Shown one piece after another: positions 8,199 to 15,578 of a stretch of 64,000 nucleotides of DNA. This DNA comes from CAWEYO01 sp963813315 (GTDB taxonomy: Bacteria; Pseudomonadota; Alphaproteobacteria; Rhizobiales; Rhizobiaceae). Position numbers and translations under genes: made by a program. Where the stretch lies: NCBI GenBank assembly GCA_963813315.1, contig CAWEYO010000003.1, positions 1 through 64,000 on the forward strand. The letters are read 5' to 3'. How positions within the stretch are numbered: position 1 is the first letter of the stretch; the number at the start of each line of letters is the position of its first letter. The notes under the pieces are model-generated. The model did no database searches, was not told the origin of the DNA, and worked only from the letters and a program-made list of their open reading frames with translations.

Positions 8199-8519
8199 TC
8201 AGGTGTTCCTGATCTGGTCGACGGCAGTCGCCAGCAGTTCGTCCATGATGACGCGAATCTGCTGATCGGACTGAGCGACGCCGGCCGCGTCGAAATCGGC
8301 GCGCACCTTGCGAAACACATCATTATCCCCTGCCTCTTCGAAGTCCGCGCAGACCACCTCCTTCGCATAGGCGTCGGCGTCCGGGCCGGTTTTACCGAGC
8401 TTTTCAGCGGCCCATAGGCCAAGAAGCTTGTTGCGCCGCGCCATCGCCTTGAACTTCAAATCCTCGTCCATCGCAAACTTCTTTTCGAAGCCTTCCTGAC
8501 GGTTTCTCATGCTGCTCAT
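8199..8519 (-). CDS. DUF1476 protein (ATP synthase inhibitor subunit zeta family)
   Basis: The 106-residue sequence begins MSSMRNRQEGFEKKFAMDED and contains ARRNKLLGLWAAEKLG and DFEEAGDNDVFRKVRADFD, all characteristic of DUF1476. In Paracoccus the family member binds F1-ATPase and blocks reverse rotation, acting in the cytoplasm at the membrane. Length is normal and the four-helix pattern is complete. It sits alone in an accessory region, not beside its usual neighbours, so it may be an extra copy; the ribosome binding site is weak. Confidence 0.9.
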   Translation of the reverse strand: MSSMRNRQEGFEKKFAMDEDLKFKAMARRNKLLGLWAAEKLGKTGPDADAYAKEVVCADFEEAGDNDVFRKVRADFDAAGVAQSDQQIRVIMDELLATAVDQIRNT

Positions 8520-8696
8520 TGCTTGGCCTTCGCTTCAGGTTGCGAGTTTCGACCTTCATCCGACATCCACGAGATGACCGGCTGGTCGAGGCCGAGGTTG
8601 GCGCGAATGGACGTCATTGGCAAGACCATTCACGCAGGTGATCGGCGAGGACTGCAGACTCAAGCTGGAAACGGTGCGCAAGCTGGATAAGCAGCC

Positions 8697-9095
8697 TTAG
8701 CGCGAGAAACTGTATGTCGCGCAGGTTCCCTCCTGCGGATTCGGATCGGCGACAGCTTCCAGGGGAACATCAGGCCCCTCGAATACCTTCATGAAGAGGG
8801 AGTCGTTGCTTCCATGGGCAAGAACGACATACATTACATCCTCTTCGCCGCATAGGCGATTGCCGTTCACAAGCAAAGGATTGGCTGGCGGGTCGACCTT
8901 GAACACGCCGCGCCGGCCTTCGACGGGGACGAGCCTGATGCTCTCTCCATTGGCGAAAACGATCCGATCAGTTCCAAGAGTGATGTCCCCGGTAACTGCC
9001 GTCGCCGTGTTGCTGGATGCCTTCCACACGTCGTCCTGAGCATAGGACGCGGCAGACCCCGATACCAGAAACACTGCCGCCAGTAGCGTCCGCAT
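8697..9095 (-). CDS. Secreted hypothetical protein with signal peptide
   Basis: The 132-residue protein has a signal peptide with probable cleavage at SYA-QD near residue 20. The mature part looks beta-rich (TGDITLGTDRIVFANGESIRL) and has two cysteines (RLCGEED, EGTCATYSFSR) that may pair. AAGGAGG lies 7 bases before the ATG. It should act in the periplasm; no family function is recognised. Confidence 0.7.
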   Translation of the reverse strand: MRTLLAAVFLVSGSAASYAQDDVWKASSNTATAVTGDITLGTDRIVFANGESIRLVPVEGRRGVFKVDPPANPLLVNGNRLCGEEDVMYVVLAHGSNDSLFMKVFEGPDVPLEAVADPNPQEGTCATYSFSR

Positions 9096-9228
9096 GGTGA
9101 TCCTCCTTGTGCCTTCTTAGCTGACACTCAAAGAAGGGCGTTTATCGGGCACCGGCCGCGATGCCCGATTTGATCCGCGCGAAGGCGATTTCACAAAATG
9201 CGGGATAAGAACAAACTCCCCAACGTGA

Positions 9229-9372
9229 TCAACACCCGGGGGAGCTGTCTATGTGAACAATCTCGTCGACGAGGGGTGGGCCAGGCTGCGTACGGGGCAC
9301 AACTACCAGAATCTGGTGGCGCTAAGGAACAAGTATGATCCCGCGAACTTTTTTCGCCGAACCAAAATATGA
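9229..9372 (+). pseudogene. C-terminal remnant of a berberine-bridge-type FAD oxidase
   Basis: The open frame reads YVNNLVDEGWARLR and NLVALRNKYDPANFFR before a stop. This matches the BBE domain that closes FAD-linked oxidases of the berberine/reticuline oxidase type, where YVN and KYDP.NFFR are hallmark motifs. All of the FAD-binding domain is missing; an upstream stop lies at 9226. It is clear debris of a horizontally exchanged gene. Confidence 0.75.
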
Positions 9373-9772
9373 GACCCATACCCTGACCGAAGTGCTTGCG
9401 GCGTCACCTCGACAACCAGGATATGCGGCATCGATGAGCTCGCACAATTCAGTAGTCAGTGCTCGTCCGACAGTGCGCGAATCCGAGCATCTCTACTGAG
9501 CGTCGGGGCCTCGAGCTTTCTTACCCGCGTCGCCAGCCGGCTTCATAGCCGAAAGCGGGCGGGATCTCGTTGACAAATCGCCCGGAACCCGTCGCCTGCG
9601 CGATCGGCGTTTAGCGAGACCAATCTTAATTTGCATCGGATGACGAGCAGCTTGCCTGGCTGCTCGAAGCATCAAACCGGTTGTCACAACCATCAGACGC
9701 GGCTCAGCGTTCTTGCCGAGGCTGCGGAATGAGCCGCACCGTGCTTGGAACTTGAACAGCTTGGGTCGCAGG
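9373..9772. other. Intergenic stretch without a supported gene
   Basis: No frame with plausible composition or ribosome binding site was found between the oxidase remnant and murQ. Short open frames on the minus strand are shadows or noise. Confidence 0.4.
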
Positions 9773-10675
9773 TTAGGCTGAGTCCGAGCCGCGCCGCCTG
9801 ATGAGAGACAATGCCGTGCGAAGCCGTCCGCCGGCCCGATCAAGGAGCGTCGCTGCCAATTCGACGTCGCAGCCGTGCAGCAGCATGACCGCGAGCTTGA
9901 CACTGCCGCGCGCGCGGCGAAGTGCATCGCGCACCTCATCGCGCGTCCGGCCGGTCAGCCGGATCAGCATGTCCTCGCTCCGCCGCACGAGTTTCTCGTT
10001 CCCCACCTGCACGTCGACCATGAGCCCGCCATAGACCCTGCCGAGCAGGATCATCAGCAGCGACGAAAGCAGGTTGAGGGTAATCTTTTGCGCTGTGCCT
10101 GCCTTCAAACGGGTGGAGCCGGCTATCGGTTCGGCGCCGGTGTCGAGCCAGATCGGATGATCGGATTCCTCGAGGATCGGCGTGGAGCGATTGTTGGCGA
10201 TCCCGATCGTCAACGCCCCGCGCTGCCTTGCCTCGCGCAAACACGCCAGCGTGAACGGCGTCGTGCCGCTCGCTGACACGGCGATGAGTACGTCCTTGCC
10301 GTCGATCCCGTGTTGCCGGACAAGCTGCACCGCATGGTCCACCTCGTCTTCGGCTCCTTCGATAGACTGCAGGAGCGCATCGTGGCCCCCGGCCATCAGC
10401 AGCAGGAGTCGCTCTTGCGGCCAACTGAAGGTCGGCATCAGTTCGGCCCCGTCCTGAACCGCCAGGCGCCCGGATGTTCCGGCCCCCGCATACACCAGGC
10501 GGCCGTGGTGTCTGAGCCGGCTTTCCATGGCAAGCGCCGCTGCTTCAAGGGCCGGTCGCGCGGCCCTCACCGCTGCCACCGCGGCGAACTGGCCTTCAAT
10601 CATGGCGTCCAGGGTGTCGGCCGGATCCCATTTATCGAGGTCCGCATAGCGGGGACTGGAGCGTTCGGTATCCAT
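9773..10675 (-). CDS. murQ: N-acetylmuramic acid 6-phosphate etherase
   Basis: This enzyme cleaves the D-lactyl ether of MurNAc-6-phosphate to give GlcNAc-6-phosphate in cell-wall recycling. The 300-residue protein has the SIS-domain motifs LVYAGAGTSGRLAVQD, ELMPTFSWP, IAVSASGTTPF and the family signature STRLKAGTAQKITLNLLSS. The catalytic Glu of the family should lie in the GAEL segment. Length is normal. No anhMurNAc kinase, transporter or regulator is adjacent, so it works with genes elsewhere or is stranded in this accessory region. Confidence 0.93.
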   Translation of the reverse strand: MDTERSSPRYADLDKWDPADTLDAMIEGQFAAVAAVRAARPALEAAALAMESRLRHHGRLVYAGAGTSGRLAVQDGAELMPTFSWPQERLLLLMAGGHDALLQSIEGAEDEVDHAVQLVRQHGIDGKDVLIAVSASGTTPFTLACLREARQRGALTIGIANNRSTPILEESDHPIWLDTGAEPIAGSTRLKAGTAQKITLNLLSSLLMILLGRVYGGLMVDVQVGNEKLVRRSEDMLIRLTGRTRDEVRDALRRARGSVKLAVMLLHGCDVELAATLLDRAGGRLRTALSLIRRRGSDSA

Positions 10676-11080
10676 CGGCCACGATCCGGTTCACAGCGGG
10701 ACAACGTCCGCACTCCAAATTGGTTGTGATGCGTTTATCCCTTCGTTGCGCGGCCGAAAAGTCCTGTGGGTGAATTCCGTCGCGCTTGCGCCTATCCTGC
10801 TGGTCGCGCATTTGCGGAGGCAGTTACCCGGCCGGCCACGTGGTAGCGGAGGACCGTTCTGGTCGCTATAGCCGAATGCAAGCCATTGATATTGGGGACA
10901 TGGCGAGAGTCGTTGCTACGCGCTGTCGAAGCTTGTTCGAGTCCATAGCGTCCCCTGATTGGCATCCCGCCCGCCACGGCGGGCGCTAAACGCGCGGTTC
11001 GGCGGCTGAATGCCGGTCATCGCATTCGCCGCGGCGATTACGTTCGTCGCGGCCTTCTTATTCTATTGGGGGGAAATGCG
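10676..11080. other. Divergent intergenic region between murQ and a cold-shock gene
   Basis: No gene is supported. The right part, with the GC-rich inverted repeat around CCCGCCCGCCACGGCGGGCG near 10965-10985 and a long untranslated stretch, fits the extended leaders typical of cold-shock genes. Confidence 0.4.
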
Positions 11081-11312
11081 ATGCTTTTCGGCACATTGAA
11101 AATATGGAATCCCGCCCGCGGCTTTGGCTTCATTGAGCCCGGCGACCGCGGGCGCACGGGCGGCGACGCATTTCGTCCATATAAAAGATTTGAGGTTGTC
11201 CGGTATCGACTCGGCCGAAGTCGGGGACGCCTTTTGCTACGCGCTCGAAAAGCGGCCGGACGGTAAGGTCGGCGCCGTAAATCTGGAAAAAATGGAGAAG
11301 GTGCGCGGGTAG
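11081..11312 (+). pseudogene. Cold-shock-domain protein with a one-base frameshift
   Basis: The frame starts MLFGTLKIWNPARGFGFIEPGD, which is the RNP1 region of a cold-shock domain. It leaves frame at a TTT run (11171-11173). Deleting one T restores DAFVHIKDLRLSGI and continues to KVGAVNLEKMEKVRG and a stop. VHIKDL is the RNP2 region. The restored protein is 76 residues, a normal length. The break could be real or an assembly error in a short homopolymer. GGGGGGA precedes the ATG. Confidence 0.75.
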
Positions 11313-11519
11313 TCAGCCAGATATGAGAACCGGCACTGCAAACCCAGACCCTATCCCTTGGTCGCAGTGCCGGGCTGGGTGGAAAGCGGGTTGTCCCAGC
11401 GGAGCCCTGATACCTATCTGGTCAGCAAGTGTCTTGCTGTGTCCTGACAAAGCTTTGCGCTAAGCTGCCATGGCGCTCGTAGTGCGGCACTGGCCGGGTT
11501 ATGAATGCGTCCCGTGCAC

Positions 11520-11576
11520 GTCGGCGGCAAGGTCGGCGCGGTGAATTTGGAACGGATGGAAAAGGTGCGGCGGTAG
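11520..11576 (+). pseudogene. Tail of a second cold-shock gene
   Basis: Nineteen codons reading GGKVGAVNLERMEKVRR and a stop repeat the unusual C-terminus of the cold-shock protein encoded 250 bases upstream. The DNA is clearly homologous but diverged. The rest of this copy is gone, implying an old tandem duplication followed by deletion. Confidence 0.6.
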
Positions 11577-11640
11577 ACGGCCCGCTTCCGGCTCGCGGCG
11601 TGTGTTGACAGAGACGACACGCCATCGCTAGTCGTGGCAC

Positions 11641-11832
11641 ATGAACCAGAACGAACTCAAGGCCCGCCTCGACCGCTTAGGGCTCGGCACCAGCGAGGCA
11701 GCCGAGGCCCTTGGCGTTTCCCGCTTCACAATTATGAGCTGGCTTTATGGGTGGCGGCGCATTCCCGAAATGGTCCCGGTTGCGCTGGACGGTCTGGAGC
11801 GGGCGCGCGCCGCGTCAACATCAACTCCATAG
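11641..11832 (+). CDS. Small helix-turn-helix protein
   Basis: The 63-residue protein is little more than a DNA-binding domain: LGTSEAAEALGVSRFTIMSWLYGWRRIP is a Cro/C1- or YdaS-like helix-turn-helix, with the recognition helix around SRFTIMSWL. Such short regulators are common in phages and plasmids. No clear ribosome binding site precedes the ATG. It follows the cold-shock remnants in an otherwise decayed stretch. Confidence 0.55.
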   Translation: MNQNELKARLDRLGLGTSEAAEALGVSRFTIMSWLYGWRRIPEMVPVALDGLERARAASTSTP

Positions 11833-12009
11833 TCCCCGGCACGCCGACTATTTACCTTCCCGGCGCTTGACGTGCCAGCCGCGCGAAAAACCGTAGGATA
11901 CCGCCGGCACGGCCATCGCCAATTCATTCTCAAGACGGCGGATTCACAAACCCTGCCAGAATTTCGAGTTTCGCTGCGCCTTTTGTCACTAAATTCCCCC
12001 TGCCCAATC

Positions 12010-12570
12010 CTATGCGGTCGCGTATCCCGAAGCAGTCGCCCGCAGCCTGTCGGCGAATTCATATATCTCGTCGAGCGTATCGACCTTGACCCTATCTTCC
12101 CTTTCGCCATCGAACAGGCCCAGGTATTTGATGCCGCGATTGAACCATAGACGGGCAAGCGGTTTTCGGTTGTTCTTGTCGACAAGGATGCCGCAATAGC
12201 TTTTCTGGTCACGCATGACGATGCGCGCAGGCTTAACGAGGTCGCGCACGATTGCCCTTACAATCATAAATCCCTCTCGCTCATCCTCTGTCGTGACTAC
12301 TTCTTCTTCCACTTGGGCCGGCTCGCCGCCCAATTCTGTCACCTCGGTTTCGGCTAGGGCGCTCGAAAGCCGTGTCTGAACCGACCCACGAAAGGCGGCT
12401 TTGACCATCGGCGTAAACTGTTCTTTTACTTGGCTGGTAAATCGACCCTGAAAAAGGCCCACCGTCACCATCCGCACTAAATCCTCCGGCGGCGTTTCCA
12501 TCACTGCCGCAATCTCTTTCTTTATCGCGGACGTGTATTTGAGGCGGTGGGCAGATTGAAGAATGCCGTC
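12010..12570 (-). pseudogene. C-terminal part of a type I restriction R-subunit-like protein
   Basis: The sequence AHRLKYTSAIKKEIAAVM followed by DLVRMVTVGLF, a central acidic linker, RAIVRDLVKPARIVMRDQ and a final DTLDEIYEFADRLR matches the second half of the stand-alone HSDR_N-type (type I restriction enzyme R protein N-terminal) family often found in prophages. The nuclease-like N-terminal part, with its PD-(D/E)XK residues, is missing because the frame runs into unrelated DNA near 12570. It is therefore a truncated remnant. Confidence 0.65.
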
Positions 12571-13051
12571 ATTTTCGTCATGGGCTTCCCTGGCTCTGGT
12601 CAAGTTGGAGATGTCAGCGACCTGAACTCAGAAAAGAAATACGGCCGTTGGGACTGCTCACATGAACACGGTCGCCGGAAACGAGATACTTGTGCTGGAT
12701 GCAGCCAAGCGGTTCCCCCGAGCGCACATTTTCGGCCTCAACCCCGGCTTCGTCAAAACGAATATCCGTGGCAACCTCTTCGGGTCAAACAAGCTTCTCC
12801 TTCGGGTTATGGAATGGATGACGGGCTTCATGACTGTCAGCCCAGAGACCTATGCCGAACGTCTCACTCCGCTCCTTGTGTCTCCCGATCTCGAAGGCCA
12901 CAGCGGTGCAATGTTCAATAATAAGGCCGAGGCTATCATTCCCACTCCAAAACTGACGGACGCGTCCTATGCTAGTGCTTTCCTGGCCGCTTCTGAAGCC
13001 TTGGTTTCTCGCGTAACTCGGAAGGAGCGTGCAAGAGGCTCATCGGAGTAG
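12553..13051 (+). pseudogene. Truncated, frameshifted short-chain dehydrogenase
   Basis: One frame gives VIFVMGFPGSGQVGDVSDL up to about 12660. The next frame then continues with MNTVAGNEILVLDAAKRFP, FGLNPGFVKTNIRG and a complete C-terminus. NPGFVKTNI is the motif after the active site of retinol-dehydrogenase-like SDRs. The N-terminal NAD-binding TGxxxGIG part is absent, the usual YxxxK is not evident at the break, and a frameshift joins the parts. It abuts the restriction remnant on the opposite strand. Confidence 0.65.
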
Positions 13052-13328
13052 TGACCCAAATTTATTCGCGGTCGGTTAAGCAATCGACCGCTCGTTTGTT
13101 GATACGTGCGATGGCCGAATTTTGCAGGCTGCTCAGGCGGCCATGCGGCCTCCAAACCTGGTTACCCGGATGTCGCACAAATGTCGTATCGAAATCCAAA
13201 TCGATTGAAGCTGTCGTGCGACGACCGCTATTGAGAAACGACGAGAATGACCGGTTCTGGCGCAACTGTCTCGTTCCGGCGCTCTGCGGGAACGACCTGT
13301 TTCTTACTCGGAGCGGGCCTACGCCGCC

Positions 13329-13359
13329 GGTACCAAGCGTTAGACTTCAACCACTAGCT
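13329..13359 (+). repeat. 31-bp motif, left copy of an inverted pair
   Basis: Begins GGTACCAAGCGT and ends CCACTAGCT. It matches 26 of 31 positions of the inverted copy at 17644-17674 and 25 of 31 of the direct copy at 18573-18603. It ends at the stop codon of the RapZ-C-like gene, so it forms the left boundary of the nine-gene module. Confidence 0.7.
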
Positions 13360-13693
13360 AGCCCAATTCGCTGTGGATCACCTCGACTTCGTAGCCCATC
13401 TTGCGCAGCCGGTCCCCGACCTCCTCGGCCGCCGCGACTGAGCGGTGCCTGCCCCCGACGCAGCCGAAGGCGAGCGTGACGCCATCACCTTGACAGGAAA
13501 AGCCGACCGCATGGTCGACCAGCGCCATGAAGTCCCTGCCCGTGCGCACATAGTCCCTCACCACCTCGTCGAAGCCCGTCTTGTCGCGCAGATGCGCCAG
13601 TCTGTGCGGATTGGGCAGCGAGCGGCAGTCGAACACTTCCAGAGCCTTCGGCGGCCGGCGGTGCTTGTAGCCGAACGAAACGATCCTGATCAT
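13358..13693 (-). CDS. Stand-alone RapZ C-terminal-domain-like protein
   Basis: The 111-residue protein aligns with the C-terminal, RNA/ligand-binding half of RapZ: SFGYKHRRP near the start, FDCRSLPNPHR, a central TGxD-like segment and FGCVGGRHRSVAAAEE. The N-terminal P-loop kinase half of full RapZ (about 285 residues) is not encoded. Stand-alone versions occur in actinobacteria and phages; their role is unknown. The ATG overlaps the stop of the 47-residue gene upstream (ATGA), so translation is probably coupled. Its last codons are duplicated at 7776-7798. Confidence 0.8.
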   Translation of the reverse strand: MIRIVSFGYKHRRPPKALEVFDCRSLPNPHRLAHLRDKTGFDEVVRDYVRTGRDFMALVDHAVGFSCQGDGVTLAFGCVGGRHRSVAAAEEVGDRLRKMGYEVEVIHSELG

Positions 13694-13833
13694 TTTTCAA
13701 CCTCAAAAACCAGACCGATGCAGGCGTTGCATTGGCCGGCGGGCATCGGATCGCCGGGAACGGCACGCTCCTGGATGTGGTGGACATACGACCGGAAGCC
13801 ATCCTCTTTCGTCGAGTCGTCGTCTTCACTCAT
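13690..13833 (-). CDS. 47-residue CxxC protein coupled to the RapZ-like gene
   Basis: This short frame reads MSEDDDSTKEDGFRSYVHHI and includes QCNACIGLVFEVEK before its stop. Support comes from the four-base ATGA overlap with the next gene, a GGAGG about 15 bases upstream, and protein-like composition. The single CxxC could bind metal or act in redox. It resembles no family I know and is too short for most gene callers. Confidence 0.55.
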   Translation of the reverse strand: MSEDDDSTKEDGFRSYVHHIQERAVPGDPMPAGQCNACIGLVFEVEK

Positions 13834-13896
13834 TTCACCCCAAGCCCTCCATGGCCGTTGTTACCTGCCCGCAGTCTGACTGTGGGTCGGCGGGTG

Positions 13897-14220
13897 TCAA
13901 AAACCGGTCACAGGCCCCATGACAGCACGCGGGTCATGCGCGAGCGGTCCTGCTGTTCCGGGGTCGGCAGCGGATTCGTCGCGCATCCGGCGGGTCTGGG
14001 CGGCGTTGACTTCCTCGAGCGCCTCGAGTTCGTAGCCGAGGCGGTTCAACAGCCGCTCGATGATGCGGATGTCGCCCGAGGTCTGGCCGGCTTCGATGCG
14101 GCGCAGCGTCGAGCGGTTGACCTTGGCGGCGGAGGCAAGCGTGCGCTGCGAGATCTGCTGTTCCTCGCGCAGGCTGCGGATCAGATTACCCCAGAAATTG
14201 TTGCCGCTGTTGCCGCTCAC
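13897..14220 (-). CDS. XRE-family helix-turn-helix regulator
   Basis: The protein of 107 residues contains a Cro/C1-type helix-turn-helix at about residues 15-65: IRSLREEQQISQRTLASAA, then KVNRSTLRRIEAG as turn and recognition helix, and IRIIERLLNRLG. The C-terminal 35 residues are unstructured. It starts at GTG, with GGAGGG a few bases upstream. It lies 16 bases after the acetyltransferase gene in the same operon and is the best local candidate to bind the TGCAATTRATTGCA palindromes; that is inference. Confidence 0.85.
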   Translation of the reverse strand: MSGNSGNNFWGNLIRSLREEQQISQRTLASAAKVNRSTLRRIEAGQTSGDIRIIERLLNRLGYELEALEEVNAAQTRRMRDESAADPGTAGPLAHDPRAVMGPVTGF

Positions 14221-14236
14221 CCGCCCTCCCGGCCTC

Positions 14237-14665
14237 CTACTCGATGTCGTGCTCGAAGGTCTGGCTGGTCAGAAGCGCCCTGGTGGCCAGCATCACCGTG
14301 CGGGCGGTAGCGTTCTCGACGCCGATCTGGTGAATGATCTTGCGTACCCCGCGCTTCTTGGCGTGGTCGCAGAGCGCTGCGAACAGCTCTTTGTAGATGC
14401 CGCGGCGGCGGCTCGACGGCTCGACATAGGCCAGCGTCACCACCAGTGCGCCGAGCTGCGGCACCTGATCCCAGGCAATCACGCCAACAATCTCGTTCTC
14501 GGCAACGGCTGCGTAATAGACCTCGTTGCTCCAGCTGACCGGGCTGGCGCCGAGACGCTCCGGCGTATGCCCGTCCTGCACCAGCTCATTGTAGCCTTCA
14601 GCCAATAGAGCAAAGGCGTCCGTCGCGGACGCCTGCTTGCTGTAGTACACCTTCACTGTCGACAT
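14237..14665 (-). CDS. GNAT-family N-acetyltransferase
   Basis: The 142-residue protein has the GNAT core: beta4 LVVTLAYVEP, then the acetyl-CoA pyrophosphate loop SSRRRGIYKELFAAL (R/Q-x-x-G-x-A type, with G-I in place of G-x-A/G) and the later ENATARTVM helix. The substrate cannot be predicted. AGGAGGG precedes the chosen ATG, so an upstream in-frame ATG inside the palindrome is not the start. The perfect 14-bp palindrome lies 33 bases upstream, suggesting independent control of this gene and the downstream XRE gene. Confidence 0.85.
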   Translation of the reverse strand: MSTVKVYYSKQASATDAFALLAEGYNELVQDGHTPERLGASPVSWSNEVYYAAVAENEIVGVIAWDQVPQLGALVVTLAYVEPSSRRRGIYKELFAALCDHAKKRGVRKIIHQIGVENATARTVMLATRALLTSQTFEHDIE

Positions 14666-14698
14666 CAATCCCTCCTGGCGATGCGCGAAATTTCGATC

Positions 14699-14712
14699 TG
14701 CAATTAATTGCA
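14699..14712. promoter_or_regulatory. 14-bp palindrome TGCAATTAATTGCA upstream of the GNAT gene
   Basis: Identical to the palindrome at 7735-7748 and lying 33 bases before the acetyltransferase start. A short inverted repeat (CAACAGG/CCTGTTG) between this site and the previous gene may end transcription from upstream. Confidence 0.6.
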
Positions 14713-14778
14713 TACCCGGACGCGGAGCTCAACAGGCTTTCCTGTTGATTTCCGGGTCCGAGTTGCGTTGTACACGGC

Positions 14779-15180
14779 TTAGGCGTCGATGCCGGCGAAG
14801 TCTTCGGCGGAGAGCAGCGCGTCGGGCTCCGGCAGGTCCGCGTCTACCCAGTTCGGCTTCTTCGCGGTCTTGGCGCCTTTGAGATTGAGCTTCACCAGCT
14901 GGTCGAGGCGGACCTTGCTGCGACTGAACTTCCCTTGAACCTCGATGTTCGGCTTCTCGGCGTCGGCCTTCAGGTACTCGACCATGTAGCGGCTGTACCA
15001 GGCTGACTTCTCGAGGTCGCTCAGCTCGCCTTTCTCGCTGTGCCGGGACAGGTACTTCGGCGCGTTGCCCTTGCAGAAGCCGATCATCTCGTCGCGGGTC
15101 ATCCAGGCTTCGAGTACCTTGATCGTCTCATACGGGTTTTCAGCTCCGCCATCATGCTGCGGACGGTCAATCGAACTCAT
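14779..15180 (-). CDS. DUF3310-containing phage-type protein
   Basis: The 133-residue protein carries NPYETIKVLEAWMTRDEM, FCKGNAPKYLSRHSEK and DLEKSAWYSRYMVEYLK, the pattern of DUF3310, a family common in phages and sometimes fused to nucleotide kinases. The C-terminal half is basic then acidic, and ends in AEDFAGIDA. Its function is not known. I chose the ATG beginning MSSIDRPQHDGG because it follows a weak GAAAGAAGAG and the conserved part begins soon after. Confidence 0.8.
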   Translation of the reverse strand: MSSIDRPQHDGGAENPYETIKVLEAWMTRDEMIGFCKGNAPKYLSRHSEKGELSDLEKSAWYSRYMVEYLKADAEKPNIEVQGKFSRSKVRLDQLVKLNLKGAKTAKKPNWVDADLPEPDALLSAEDFAGIDA

Positions 15181-15226
15181 TTTCTCTTCTTTCTCTGTTG
15201 TCTGTGCCCGACACCCCTCCTGGGCG

Positions 15227-15490
15227 TCAGTGCAAGGTGCCGCCTTGTATGGCCGGCTTGGGCTCCTGCGGCTCGCCGTCCTCGTCCTCTTCGTCCTCGT
15301 CGAGGGCGTCGGTGACAAGGTCGTACATCAGCTGGCAAATGCTCGTGGGATCGAGATTGCTGACGACGGTGACGTCGGTCTCTTCGGTCGTGGTCGGCAT
15401 GCCGATCAAAATGAAACCGCCGTCCGGGTACGACCCGTCGAGCCGGCTCAGGAGCCTTTGCAGGGCTTCACTCAGCGGTTTCTTGGCCAT
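15227..15490 (-). CDS. Small acidic hypothetical protein
   Basis: The 87-residue protein has a basic start (MAKKPLSEALQRLLSRLDG), a beta-rich middle and a strongly acidic tail (DALDEDEEDEDGEPQEP). A GGGGGG tract is 5 bases before the ATG. A palindrome with one change from the other two lies 19 bases upstream. No family is recognised; the acidic tail could act as a DNA mimic or protein-interaction arm, but that is speculation. Confidence 0.65.
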   Translation of the reverse strand: MAKKPLSEALQRLLSRLDGSYPDGGFILIGMPTTTEETDVTVVSNLDPTSICQLMYDLVTDALDEDEEDEDGEPQEPKPAIQGGTLH

Positions 15491-15509
15491 AGCACCCCCC
15501 ATCGGGATT

Positions 15510-15523
15510 TGCAATTGATTGCA
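15510..15523. promoter_or_regulatory. Variant palindrome TGCAATTGATTGCA
   Basis: Differs from the two perfect copies at one central base and lies 19 bases before the acidic-protein gene. Its conserved position supports an operator role. Confidence 0.55.
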
Positions 15524-15578
15524 GTCAGCTTAGCGGAAATACGAAGCGGGGCAAGGGGGCTCCGCTTCGCTGGCATTG

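Noticed and set aside
7735..15523. LuxR/TraR-type quorum-sensing box for the palindromes
   Set aside because: TGCA half-sites fit loosely, but no luxR or luxI homologue is in the window, so I keep only an unspecified operator.
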